Assembly (NCBI RefSeq): GCF_004348995.1
Contig: NZ_SMKQ01000005.1
Location: 62,001 to 126,000 of the forward strand
Length of the DNA stretch: 64,000 bases
Direction: 5' to 3'
From: Nonomuraea terrae
GTDB taxonomy: Bacteria > Actinomycetota > Actinomycetes > Streptosporangiales > Streptosporangiaceae
In this document: positions 55,287-63,641 of the stretch, one piece after another
How the letters are laid out: every line of letters starts with the position of its first letter
How positions within the stretch are numbered: position 1 is the stretch's first letter
Position numbers and translations under genes: made by a program
The notes under the pieces: model-generated
What the model saw: only the letters and a program-made list of their open reading frames with translations
What the model was told of the DNA's origin: nothing
Database searches by the model: none

Positions 55287-56209
55287 AACGGATCCTGGTT
55301 ACCGGGGGCGCGGGATTCATCGGCTCCCACTTCGTCCGCGGCCTGGGCGGCGCGCACGTCACCGTCCTCGACAAGCTCACGTACGCGGGCAACCGGGCCA
55401 ACCTCGACGGGGTGCCGCACGACTTCGTGCACGGCGACATCTGCGACGCGGGGCTGCTGGCCGAGGTCGTCCCCGGGCACGACGTCGTGGTCAACTTCGC
55501 CGCCGAGTCCCACGTCGACCGCTCGATCGCGGAGGCGGCGGCGTTCATGCGCACCAACGCGCTCGGCACCCAGACCCTGCTGCAGGCGTGCCTGGACGCC
55601 GGCGTGCCGAAGGTGGTGCAGGTCTCGACCGACGAGGTGTACGGCTCGATCGACGTCGGCTCGTGGGACGAGTGCGCGCCGGTGCTCCCGCGTTCGCCGT
55701 ACGCGGCCTCGAAGGCGTCCGGCGACCTCGTCGCCCGCGCGTACGCCACCACGTACGGGCTGGACGTCTCGATCACCCGGTGCGGCAACAACTACGGCCC
55801 CCGGCAGTACCCGGAGAAGATCATCCCGCTGTTCGTCACGAACCTGCTGCGCGGCCGGAAGGTGCCGCTGTACGGCGACGGCGGAAACGTGCGCGACTGG
55901 GTCCACGTCGAGGACCACTGCGCCGGCATCCGTCTGGTCGCCGAGAAAGGCGAGCCCGGCGAGGTCTACCACATCGGAGGCACCACCGAGCTGACCAACC
56001 GGGACCTCACCGCCCGCCTGCTGGCCGCCTGCGGCCGGGACTGGGACCTGGTCGAGCACGTCGAGGACCGCAAGGGCCACGACCGCAGGTACTCGCTGGA
56101 CGACTCCAAGCTGCGGGCCCTCGGATACGGGCCGAAGATCCCGTTCGAGCGGGGGCTGGCGGACACCGTCCGCTGGTACGCCGAGCACCGCGACTGGTGG
56201 GAGCGCTGA
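55283..56209 (+). CDS. rmlB: dTDP-glucose 4,6-dehydratase
   Basis: 308 aa. Converts dTDP-glucose to dTDP-4-keto-6-deoxyglucose for deoxysugars. NAD motif 'ILVTGGAGFIGSHFVRGL', 'AAESHVDRSI', catalytic 'STDEVYG', 'YAASKASGD' (YxxxK) and 'CGNNYGPRQYPEKIIPLF' are intact. Length is slightly below typical (~320-330) but both ends look complete. No other deoxysugar gene is nearby except the rmlA fragment, so it would rely on another rmlA copy. Confidence 0.9.
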   Translation: MKRILVTGGAGFIGSHFVRGLGGAHVTVLDKLTYAGNRANLDGVPHDFVHGDICDAGLLAEVVPGHDVVVNFAAESHVDRSIAEAAAFMRTNALGTQTLLQACLDAGVPKVVQVSTDEVYGSIDVGSWDECAPVLPRSPYAASKASGDLVARAYATTYGLDVSITRCGNNYGPRQYPEKIIPLFVTNLLRGRKVPLYGDGGNVRDWVHVEDHCAGIRLVAEKGEPGEVYHIGGTTELTNRDLTARLLAACGRDWDLVEHVEDRKGHDRRYSLDDSKLRALGYGPKIPFERGLADTVRWYAEHRDWWER

Positions 56210-56218
56210 CACGCGAAA

Positions 56219-56245
56219 GGGGCCCGCTCCACCGGAGCAGGCCCC
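56219..56245. terminator. Bidirectional-type hairpin between convergent rmlB and korB
   Basis: Stem GGGGCC/GGCCCC extended by GCTC/GAGC around ACCG, in the 51-bp gap between convergent genes; one mismatch and no T-run on the + strand. Suits termination in both directions. Confidence 0.6.
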
Positions 56246-56260
56246 TCACGTGGCGTACGT

Positions 56261-57334
56261 CTAGCCGATGCGCCAGGTGTCGCCGCCCATCAGCAGCTCG
56301 CTGAGGTCACCGGGCCCCTGCTGGGCCACGGCGTCGTCCAGCTGCTCGGCCATGAGCGTGTCGTACGACGGCCGGTCGACGCTGCGGAAGATGCCGATCG
56401 GCACGTGCTCGAACGCCGGCTCGTCCAGCCTGCTGAGCGCGAACGCCACCGACGGGTCGGGGTTGTGGGCGTCGTGCACGAGGATCTGGTCGGCGCTCAC
56501 GCTGTCGCGGGCCGCGACCTCGATGCCGCCGTTGGCCGCGCGGACCACCGCCTTGGTGGCGCTCACGATCGGCTGGCCGTGCTCCAGCCGCAGCGTGATG
56601 TCGTCGCGGACGTCGGGGTCCTTCAGCTGCTCGAAGGCGTTGTCGTTGAAGATGTTGCAGTTCTGGTAGATCTCGACCAGCGACGTGCCGCGGTGGGCGG
56701 TCGCCTCGCGCAGCACCGACTGCAGGTGCTTGCGATCGGAGTCGAGGGTGCGGGCCACGAACGACGCCTCGGCGCCGATCGCCAGCGAGATCGGGTTGAA
56801 CGGCTTGTCCAGCGACCCCATCGGCGTGGACTTGGTGATCTTGCCGATCTCGGAGGTGGGGGAGTACTGGCCCTTCGTCAGGCCGTAGATCCTGTTGTTG
56901 AACAGCAGGATGTTCAGGTTGACGTTGCGGCGCAGCGCGTGGATCAGGTGGTTGCCGCCGATCGACAGCGCGTCGCCGTCACCCGTGATCACCCACACAC
57001 TCAGGTCCGGCCGCGAGGCCGCGAGCCCGGTGGCGATCGCCGGCGCCCGCCCGTGGATGGAGTGCATGCCGTACGTGTTGAGGTAGTACGGGAACCGCGA
57101 CGAGCAGCCGATGCCCGACACGAACACGATGTTCTCGCGCCTGAGGCCCAGCTCCGGCAGGAAGCTCTGCACCGCGGCCAGGATCGCGTAGTCACCGCAA
57201 CCCGGGCACCAGCGCACCTCCTGGTCGGACTTGAAGTCCTTCAGGCCCTGCTTGACGTCGGTCTTGGGGATGAGCGCGAGGCCCTTCCCGTTGACGGAAG
57301 TTTTGCCGGAGGCGAACAATGGTTCACTGGTCAC
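56261..57334 (-). CDS. korB: 2-oxoacid:ferredoxin oxidoreductase, beta subunit
   Basis: 357 aa, GTG start. Thiamine-diphosphate and [4Fe-4S] subunit: 'VRWCPGCGDYAILAAV', 'SGIGCSSRFPYYL', 'GRAPAIATGLA', and the TPP motif 'WVITGDGDALSIGGNHLIHA' with 'NNRIYGLTKGQ'. It pairs with the alpha subunit upstream (11-nt overlap) to oxidise 2-oxoglutarate (or pyruvate) with ferredoxin. In mycobacteria the KorAB pair supports growth with reduced dependence on 2-oxoglutarate dehydrogenase. Confidence 0.92.
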   Translation of the reverse strand: MTSEPLFASGKTSVNGKGLALIPKTDVKQGLKDFKSDQEVRWCPGCGDYAILAAVQSFLPELGLRRENIVFVSGIGCSSRFPYYLNTYGMHSIHGRAPAIATGLAASRPDLSVWVITGDGDALSIGGNHLIHALRRNVNLNILLFNNRIYGLTKGQYSPTSEIGKITKSTPMGSLDKPFNPISLAIGAEASFVARTLDSDRKHLQSVLREATAHRGTSLVEIYQNCNIFNDNAFEQLKDPDVRDDITLRLEHGQPIVSATKAVVRAANGGIEVAARDSVSADQILVHDAHNPDPSVAFALSRLDEPAFEHVPIGIFRSVDRPSYDTLMAEQLDDAVAQQGPGDLSELLMGGDTWRIG

Positions 57335-59171
57335 TGTCGATCACGTCCTGGATGACTCCGGCCAGCTCCTCGGCCTTGAACGGGAGCCCGCGCACACGGT
57401 TGTAGCTGATCACGTCGACGAGGTACCGCGCCCGCAGCAGCAGGGCGAGCTGGCCGAGGTTGATCTCGGGCAGCAGCACCTTGTCGTAGCGCTTGAGCAC
57501 GTCGCCGGTGTTGGCGGGCAGCGGGTTGAGGTGGCGCAGGTGGGCCTGGGCGACCTTGCCGCCGCCGTTCCTGATGCGCCGCACGGCCGCGGCGATCGGG
57601 CCGTACGTCGAGCCCCAGCCGATCACCAGCACCTTCGCGTCGCCGTCGGGGTCGTCGACCTCCAGCGCGGGCACGTCGATGCCGGCGATCTTGGCGGCAC
57701 GCGTGCGGACCATCAGGTCGTGGTTGTTCGGGTCGTAGGAGATGTTGCCCGTGCCGTCGGCCTTCTCGATGCCGCCGATGCGGTGTTCGAGCCCCGCGGT
57801 GCCGGGGATGGCCCACGGGCGGGCGAGGGTCTCGCTGTCACGCTTGTACGGCAGGAACGCGCCGTCCTCGCCGTTCGGCTCGGTGGTGAACTCCTGTGAG
57901 ATGTCGGGCAGTTCGGAGACCTCGGGCAGCCGCCACGGCTCGGAGCCGTTGGCGAGGTAGCCGTCGGACAGCAGCATGACCGGCGTGCGGTACTTGACCG
58001 CGATGCGGGCGGCCTCGATGGCCGCGTCGAAGCAGTCGCTCGGCGACATCGGCGCCACGATCGGCACCGGCGACTCGCCGTTGCGGCCGAACATGGCCAT
58101 CAGCAGGTCGGTCTGCTCGGTCTTGGTCGGCATGCCGGTGCTCGGCCCGGCCCGCTGCACGTCCACGATGATCAGCGGCAGCTCGGTGGTGACCGCGAGG
58201 CCGACCGTCTCCGCCTTCAGCGCCACGCCGGGCCCCGACGTGGTGGTGACGCCCAGCGCCCCGCCGAACGCGGCCCCGAGCGCCGCGCCGACGCCCGCGA
58301 TCTCGTCCTCCGCCTGGAAGGTGCGCACGCCGAACTGCTTGTGCCGCGACAGCTCGTGCAGGATGTCGCTGGCCGGGGTGATCGGGTACGAGCCCAGGAA
58401 CAGCGGCAGCTTCGCCTGCACGCCGGCCGCGATCAGGCCGTAGGCGAGGGCCTGGTTGCCGGAGATGTTGCGGTAGACGCCCGGCGCCAGCCGGGCCGGC
58501 TTGACCTCGTACGAGACCGAGAAGGACTCGGTGGTCTCGCCGTAGTTCCAGCCCGCCTGGAAGGCCGCGATGTTGGCCTTGGCGATGTCGGGCTTCTTGG
58601 CGAACTTCTGCTCGAGGAACTTGATGGTGTGCTCGGTCGGCCGGTGGTAGAGCCACGACAGCAGGCCGAGGGCGAACATGTTCTTCGACCGTTCGGCGTC
58701 CTTCTTGGACAGGTCGAAGTCCTCAAGGGCCTTGACGGTGAGGGAGGTCAGGGCCACCGCGTGCACCCGCCACTCGCGCAGCGAGTCGTCCTCCAGCGGG
58801 TTGGTCGCGTAGCCGACCTTCTGCAGGTTGCGCTTGGTGAACTCGTCGATGTTCGCGATGATGTCGGCGCCCCGCGGCAGGTCGGGCAGGTTGGCCTTGA
58901 GCGCCGCCGGGTTCATGGCTACGAGCACGTTCGGCGCGTCGCCGGGGGTGAGGATGTCGTGGTCGGCGAAGTGGAGCTGGAAGCTCGACACGCCGGGAAG
59001 GGTGCCTGCGGGGGCGCGGATCTCGGCGGGAAAGTTGGGCAACGTCGACAGGTCGTTGCCGAACTCCGCCGTGCCCGCCGTGAAGCGGTCGCCGGTGAGC
59101 TGCATGCCGTCGCCGGAGTCACCGGCGAACCTGATGATCACGCGGTCGAGTTGCTGGACCTGCTTTGTCAC
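57324..59171 (-). CDS. korA: 2-oxoacid:ferredoxin oxidoreductase, fused gamma-alpha subunit
   Basis: 615 aa. N-terminal gamma domain ('VIIRFAGDSGDGMQLTGDRF') to about residue 190, then the alpha/PFOR domain: 'GSYPITPASDILHELSRHK', 'FQAEDEIAGVGAALGAAFGG', 'TTSGPGVALKAETVGLA', 'QRAGPSTGMPTKTEQTDLL'. Two-subunit organisation is typical of aerobic actinobacterial KorAB. First gene of the pair. In Streptomyces the homologous pair also lies near the second nuo cluster. Confidence 0.92.
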   Translation of the reverse strand: MTKQVQQLDRVIIRFAGDSGDGMQLTGDRFTAGTAEFGNDLSTLPNFPAEIRAPAGTLPGVSSFQLHFADHDILTPGDAPNVLVAMNPAALKANLPDLPRGADIIANIDEFTKRNLQKVGYATNPLEDDSLREWRVHAVALTSLTVKALEDFDLSKKDAERSKNMFALGLLSWLYHRPTEHTIKFLEQKFAKKPDIAKANIAAFQAGWNYGETTESFSVSYEVKPARLAPGVYRNISGNQALAYGLIAAGVQAKLPLFLGSYPITPASDILHELSRHKQFGVRTFQAEDEIAGVGAALGAAFGGALGVTTTSGPGVALKAETVGLAVTTELPLIIVDVQRAGPSTGMPTKTEQTDLLMAMFGRNGESPVPIVAPMSPSDCFDAAIEAARIAVKYRTPVMLLSDGYLANGSEPWRLPEVSELPDISQEFTTEPNGEDGAFLPYKRDSETLARPWAIPGTAGLEHRIGGIEKADGTGNISYDPNNHDLMVRTRAAKIAGIDVPALEVDDPDGDAKVLVIGWGSTYGPIAAAVRRIRNGGGKVAQAHLRHLNPLPANTGDVLKRYDKVLLPEINLGQLALLLRARYLVDVISYNRVRGLPFKAEELAGVIQDVIDSDQ

Positions 59172-59424
59172 AGATCAGACCTCCTCGACGCGCCACTGCG
59201 CGGTTGCCGTAGGCGCGTTCTCTTTGTCCATGCTAGATCCTCGGAAGGTCACGCGTTTGCATGCCGCGCTCGGCGGGTAAACGCGGTCGGAGTCAGTCAG
59301 GCTGAGGCGGGAGAACGACGACACAGCCCAGACGCAAGCCTGCAGAGGTCGACATGCAGGCGGGCGAACAGGACGGTTCGGGTCACGAGCGCCAACTATA
59401 CGTCCCCCCCACACGTGTGTTACG

Positions 59425-60897
59425 TCAGGGGTTGCTTACCGGAAGCTCGCTCCCTGACCGGTACAGGCGGCCGGCTTGCATCCCTGTAACGCCGTACAAC
59501 TCTGGAACGGTCACGAAGGTGTAACCCTTCCCGCGCAGCCGTTTGAGGATGTCCGGAACCGCGTCTACGGATTCCCGATGGATGTCGTGCATGAGAATGA
59601 TCGCACCTGGATGGGCTCCACGCACGGCTCGGTCCGCTATGTCGCCCGGATCGCCCCCGCTTTCGTCCTTCGTGTCCACGTCTCCGGTGACCAGGGACAG
59701 CCCCATCCGGGTCGCGACGGAGACCAGCGCCGGGCTCACGCTCCCGTACGGCGGGCGCAGCAGCCGCGGGGTCTGCCCCAAGGCCGCCGACACCGCGGCG
59801 TCGTTGAGCCGGAGCGATTCGGCGATCTTGCTGCTGGTCTGCTTCGACAGGTCCCTGTGCGACCAGCTGTGGCCGCCGACGAGATGGCCCTCCTCGCTCA
59901 TGCGATGCAGGAGCGCGGGCTGCGCGACGGCGTTCGCGCCCAGCACGAAGAACGTGGCCCGCGCCTTCTGCCTGTCCAGGACGTCGAGCAGCCTGCCGGT
60001 GTACATGCCAGGCCCGTCCTCGAACGTCAGCGCCACGCACTTGGCGACCGAGCAGTCCACGCTGCCGGCCCGGCTGCTGACGGCGTCGGGGTCGGCGGGG
60101 GGGACCATCCGCGGCGTCTCGTACGGCGTGACCCTCTGAGCGGCCTCCCGTACGGCCGTCTGGGCCCGGCGCCCGAGGTCCGACAGCAGCGGTGCGGCCT
60201 GATCCCGCGGCACCGCCACGGCCAGGCGGCCGAGTGAGCAGGGCCCGATCTGGCAGTCGTCGAACTCGACGACGAGGTCGCCGGAGCGGTTGAAGGCCAT
60301 CGAGTCGAACACGTCGTCGTTCGCCGTCACGCTCTCCTGCTCGACCTGGGAGCCGCGCTCGTCCAGCTGCTCCCTGACCACGGCCGTGAGCTTTTCGAGC
60401 GCGCGTTCACCGGCGAGCAGGCCGGTGGAGCCGACGGTCTCGCCGGTGCGCGGGTCGAACCAGAACGTCCGCATGGAGTTGCCCCAGTCGGCGCCCACGT
60501 ACTCGCCGGTGCGCAGCCGTACCCCGATGGCCTGGGAGGAGACGGTGGGGAGCTGCCAGTCGACGTTCAGCTCGACCCGGGGGTAGGTGGCCCGGCCCTC
60601 GGTACGCTGGTTGAAGTTCGCCAGCTGCCGCTCGGCCTGGACGCGCAGGGCCTTGTTGAGCGCCGGGGCGGCGGCGATGACGGGATAGTTGACGTGCGCG
60701 TAGCGGTTGCCGGGGGAGTCGCCCTCGGTCAGCGTTCCGACGGACAGGCCGGCGACGGTCGCGGGATCGACGAAGTCGATCATCGTCGGCTCTGCCGGGA
60801 CCATGACGTGCTTGCCTGGTGAGGCGGCGGCCAGGCCGCAGCCGGAGGCCGAGAGCGCCAGCAGAGCGATTCCGGAGAAGAATCGCGCTTTATGCAT
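59425..60897 (-). CDS. Lipoprotein polysaccharide deacetylase (NodB domain) with TFEDGP variant
   Basis: 490 aa. Signal 'ARFFSGIALLALSASGCGLA' gives a lipobox (LSASGC, Cys 20). Residues ~60-270 are an RsiV/PdaC-like extracytoplasmic domain; residues ~285-480 are a NodB deacetylase: 'VALTFEDGPG' (motif 1, normally TFDDGP), 'GGHSWSHRDL' (metal His pair), 'LLRPPYGS' and 'ILMHDIHRES'. The change of the first Asp, the usual catalytic base, to Glu is unusual and may alter activity. Likely acts on peptidoglycan or another cell-envelope glycan. Confidence 0.85.
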   Translation of the reverse strand: MHKARFFSGIALLALSASGCGLAAASPGKHVMVPAEPTMIDFVDPATVAGLSVGTLTEGDSPGNRYAHVNYPVIAAAPALNKALRVQAERQLANFNQRTEGRATYPRVELNVDWQLPTVSSQAIGVRLRTGEYVGADWGNSMRTFWFDPRTGETVGSTGLLAGERALEKLTAVVREQLDERGSQVEQESVTANDDVFDSMAFNRSGDLVVEFDDCQIGPCSLGRLAVAVPRDQAAPLLSDLGRRAQTAVREAAQRVTPYETPRMVPPADPDAVSSRAGSVDCSVAKCVALTFEDGPGMYTGRLLDVLDRQKARATFFVLGANAVAQPALLHRMSEEGHLVGGHSWSHRDLSKQTSSKIAESLRLNDAAVSAALGQTPRLLRPPYGSVSPALVSVATRMGLSLVTGDVDTKDESGGDPGDIADRAVRGAHPGAIILMHDIHRESVDAVPDILKRLRGKGYTFVTVPELYGVTGMQAGRLYRSGSELPVSNP

Positions 60898-61006
60898 GCA
60901 TGTCAGAGTATGGGGCTGATGTTCCTATTTACCTCTGTTTTGGAGGATGGGACCCGAGCCTTTGACCGGGCTGGGTACGAGGCCGTGTCGGAGTTACGAT
61001 CGCCTC

Positions 61007-61378
61007 ATGGACGGCTACTTCGGGTCGTACGCGCTCGTCGCCGCGCTGCTCGCGCTGGGCGTCGCCATCGTGGCCGGGGCCCTGCTGGCCAACCGCCTCC
61101 TGCGCCCGTCCCGGCCCACGCCCGAGAAGCTGACGACGTACGAGTGCGGGGTCGATCCCGTGGGCGAGGGGTGGGCCCAGTCGCAGGTGCGCTACTACGT
61201 CTTCACTTACCTGTACGTCGTCTTCGCCGTCGACGCCGTCTTCCTCTTCCCGTGGGCCACCGTGTTCGACGCCCCCGGCTACGGGATGACCACCCTGGTC
61301 GAGATGTTCGTCTTCCTCGGCTTCATCGCCCTCGGCATCATCTACGCCTGGCGCAAACGTGTCCTCAGCTGGACCTAG
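61007..61378 (+). CDS. nuoA2: NADH-quinone oxidoreductase subunit A, second copy
   Basis: 123 aa. 'KLTTYECGVDPVGEGWAQSQ' and 'YVVFAVDAVFLFPWATV' match NuoA but differ clearly from the copy at 10 kb. ATG lies exactly 7 nt after TACGAT (60995-61000), so the transcript may be leaderless. Streptomyces has a second, partial nuo cluster lacking the NADH-input subunits; this is probably its equivalent. Here two unrelated genes separate it from nuoB2. Confidence 0.9.
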   Translation: MDGYFGSYALVAALLALGVAIVAGALLANRLLRPSRPTPEKLTTYECGVDPVGEGWAQSQVRYYVFTYLYVVFAVDAVFLFPWATVFDAPGYGMTTLVEMFVFLGFIALGIIYAWRKRVLSWT

Positions 61379-62138
61379 CGGCGACTGGTCGCCCGTCACA
61401 ACGGGCGAGTCCGGAGCCGCCGTCTTCCGCGGCTCGGACGCCTATGCCAAGTGTGTGCCGGCTTCCGGGGTTGCCGATCTGGAGGACGAGCGCGACCGGG
61501 TCGCCTGGCTGGCGGAGCACGGTGTGCCGGGGCCTCGGGTGCTCGACTGGCACTCCGGTGACGCGGGCGCCTGCCTGGTGACCAGCGCCGTCTGCGGCGT
61601 GCCCGCCGACCAGGTGTCCGCCGCGGACCTGCGGATCGCCTGGCCACACATCGCGGACGCGGTCCGGCGGCTGCACGAGCTGCCTGTGGAAGATTGCCCG
61701 TTCCGCCGGGACGTGGACACCATGGTCGCCGTGGCGCACGACGTCGTGGCCCGTGGCGCGGTGAACCCGGCGTTCCTCCCCGTCGATCAGCAGCACACGC
61801 CGGCCTCGGAACTGCTGGCCCGGCTCGTCCCGCAGGTCGCTCGGCGACGCGGCCAAGAGGCCCTCGACCTGGTCGTCTGCCATGGGGACCTGTGCCTGCC
61901 CAACATCATCCTCGATCCGCGGACCTTCGACGTGTCAGGCTTCGTCGACCTGGGCCGCCTCGGGTCGGCCGACCGGTACGCCGACCTGGCCCTGCTGGTC
62001 GCCAACGCACGGGAGACCTGGGAGGACGAGCAGCGGGCGCGTTCCGCGGACCGGGCGTTCGGCGAGAGGTACGGCGTCACCCTTGATCGTGACCGCCTGC
62101 GCTTCTACCTCCATCTCGACCCGCTCACCTGGGGCTGA
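61359..62138 (+). CDS. Aminoglycoside phosphotransferase-like kinase, APH(3') type
   Basis: 259 aa; GTG start inside the end of nuoA2 (20-nt overlap). Kinase features: 'AAVFRGSDAYAKCV', 'AWLAEHGVPGPRVLDW', catalytic 'VVCHGDLCLPNIILD' near residue 174 and metal motif 'GFVDLGRLGSADRYADLALL'. 'HELPVEDCPFRRD' resembles APH(3')/APH(3'') resistance enzymes. A drug-modifying role is possible but not established; many chromosomal relatives phosphorylate unknown metabolites. Confidence 0.82.
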   Translation: MSSAGPSGDWSPVTTGESGAAVFRGSDAYAKCVPASGVADLEDERDRVAWLAEHGVPGPRVLDWHSGDAGACLVTSAVCGVPADQVSAADLRIAWPHIADAVRRLHELPVEDCPFRRDVDTMVAVAHDVVARGAVNPAFLPVDQQHTPASELLARLVPQVARRRGQEALDLVVCHGDLCLPNIILDPRTFDVSGFVDLGRLGSADRYADLALLVANARETWEDEQRARSADRAFGERYGVTLDRDRLRFYLHLDPLTWG

Positions 62139-62188
62139 CCGCTGCGTCGTTACCCGGGTGCGCCCGCGTTCTGGCATCTTGCCGTGCT

Positions 62189-63031
62189 GTGACCGCCTGC
62201 CCCCAGTGCGACCAGCCGCTCAAGAGCGAGCCCCCGTATGCCGGCTGGTGCCCATCATGCGACTGGAACGTCGTCCGCGCCCCCTCGACCGGGAAGACGC
62301 GCTTCGCCCGATTACAGACCAAACTCGCCTCCTTCATGACGTACGGCCGGCGGCGGCGCCGCGTGGTCGAGATCGGCTACCCGTTGTGGCTCGTCCTCAC
62401 CCCGCAGGAACGCGTCGCGCTGCTCGCCCACGAGATGGCCCACTCCAGCAACGGCGACGGCCGGCACGGGCTGGTCGTCGGCAGCGCCCTGCACTCGCTC
62501 GGCGTGCTGCGCGACGTGACCAGGTTCGACTGGCAGGAGGGGGACGGCGTGAGCCGCCTGGTCGCCGAGACTTTCCTGGCCGTCCTCGGCCTCATGGAGC
62601 TGCTGCTGTACCGCTCGGCGCAGCGGGCCGAGTACCGCGCCGACGAGCTGGCGGCCAGGGCGGCGGGCACGACGGCCACGATCTCGCTCCTGGACGCGCT
62701 GATCACGAGGGCGGAGTCGGTCCACGACTTCCTCGACGCCAGCGTGGTCGCCACCAGGACCGACGACCTGTGGACGGCGATCCGCTCGTACGTCGAGAGC
62801 CTGCCCGAGTCCGAACGCGAACGCCTCCGCCGCGCCGCCCGCCTGGAGGAGTTGCGGGTGGACCGTACGCACCCGCCCACGTACCTGCGGATGTCCCGCC
62901 TGGCCGCGCTCCCGTACGAGGAGGGCCGCGTCCGCGCGCCGGGCGGTGCGAGCGGAACGGAGCTGGCCTCGCCTGCCGCGCGCGTGGCCGAAGCCATCAG
63001 AGAGGACGCCCAATCGGCCCTCTACCGCTGA
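62189..63031 (+). CDS. M48-like metallopeptidase with N-terminal zinc ribbon
   Basis: 280 aa, GTG start. Zinc ribbon 'CPQCDQPL' / 'WCPSCDW' at residues 4-30. Then '[20 protein letters not shown]' (HExxH, near residue 81) and '[14 protein letters not shown]' (third ligand Glu, near residue 149), as in M48/HtpX peptidases. Compared with usual M48 proteins the region before HExxH is short and one hydrophobic helix remains ('[20 protein letters not shown]'), so part of the membrane domain may be missing. It lies between nuoA2-aph and nuoB2. Confidence 0.75.
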   Translation: MTACPQCDQPLKSEPPYAGWCPSCDWNVVRAPSTGKTRFARLQTKLASFMTYGRRRRRVVEIGYPLWLVLTPQERVALLAHEMAHSSNGDGRHGLVVGSALHSLGVLRDVTRFDWQEGDGVSRLVAETFLAVLGLMELLLYRSAQRAEYRADELAARAAGTTATISLLDALITRAESVHDFLDASVVATRTDDLWTAIRSYVESLPESERERLRRAARLEELRVDRTHPPTYLRMSRLAALPYEEGRVRAPGGASGTELASPAARVAEAIREDAQSALYR

Positions 63032-63125
63032 CGGCCCGCCCCCGCAGGGCCAAATGTCCGTAGTCGTAACCCCCGTCCCGGGAAGATTCCTTTGCCTGAC
63101 CTGGGATCCGCGCAAGAATGGTCAC

Positions 63126-63641
63126 ATGGCAGCAACGGATCTCCCGACACCCACCGTCGGCCCGGTCTCCAAGCTGGCGCCCAAGCCGATGCGCTTCGTG
63201 CTCAACTGGGGCCGCCGCTATTCGCTGTGGGTGTTCAACTTCGGGCTGGCCTGCTGCGCCATCGAGTTCATCGCGGCCTCGGCCAGCCGCCATGACTTCA
63301 TCCGCTTCGGCGTGATCCCGTTCGCGAACGGCCCCCGGCAGGCCGACCTCATGATCGTCTCCGGCACCGTCACCGACAAGATGGCTCCGGCCGTCAAGCG
63401 CCTCTACGAGCAGATGCCCGACCCCAAGTACGTGATCTCGTTCGGCGCCTGCTCCAACACCGGGGGCCCCTACTGGGACTCCTACTGCGTCACCAACGGC
63501 GTCGACCAGATCATCCCGGTCGACGTCTACGTCCCCGGCTGCCCACCCCGTCCGGAGGCCCTCCTGTACGGCATCACGAAACTCCAGGAGAAGATCGCGG
63601 CCGAGAACCTCGGCGACCGCTACGGCGCGGAGCGCGCGTGA
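63126..63641 (+). CDS. nuoB2: NADH-quinone oxidoreductase subunit B, second copy
   Basis: 171 aa. N2-cluster ligands present: '[14 protein letters not shown]', '[15 protein letters not shown]', '[14 protein letters not shown]'. ATG 63126 follows TTGCCT-N16-AAGAAT (63092-63119) with 7 nt to the start, so it has its own probable promoter despite belonging to the nuo2 cluster. Its stop overlaps the nuoC2 GTG. Confidence 0.92.
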   Translation: MAATDLPTPTVGPVSKLAPKPMRFVLNWGRRYSLWVFNFGLACCAIEFIAASASRHDFIRFGVIPFANGPRQADLMIVSGTVTDKMAPAVKRLYEQMPDPKYVISFGACSNTGGPYWDSYCVTNGVDQIIPVDVYVPGCPPRPEALLYGITKLQEKIAAENLGDRYGAERA

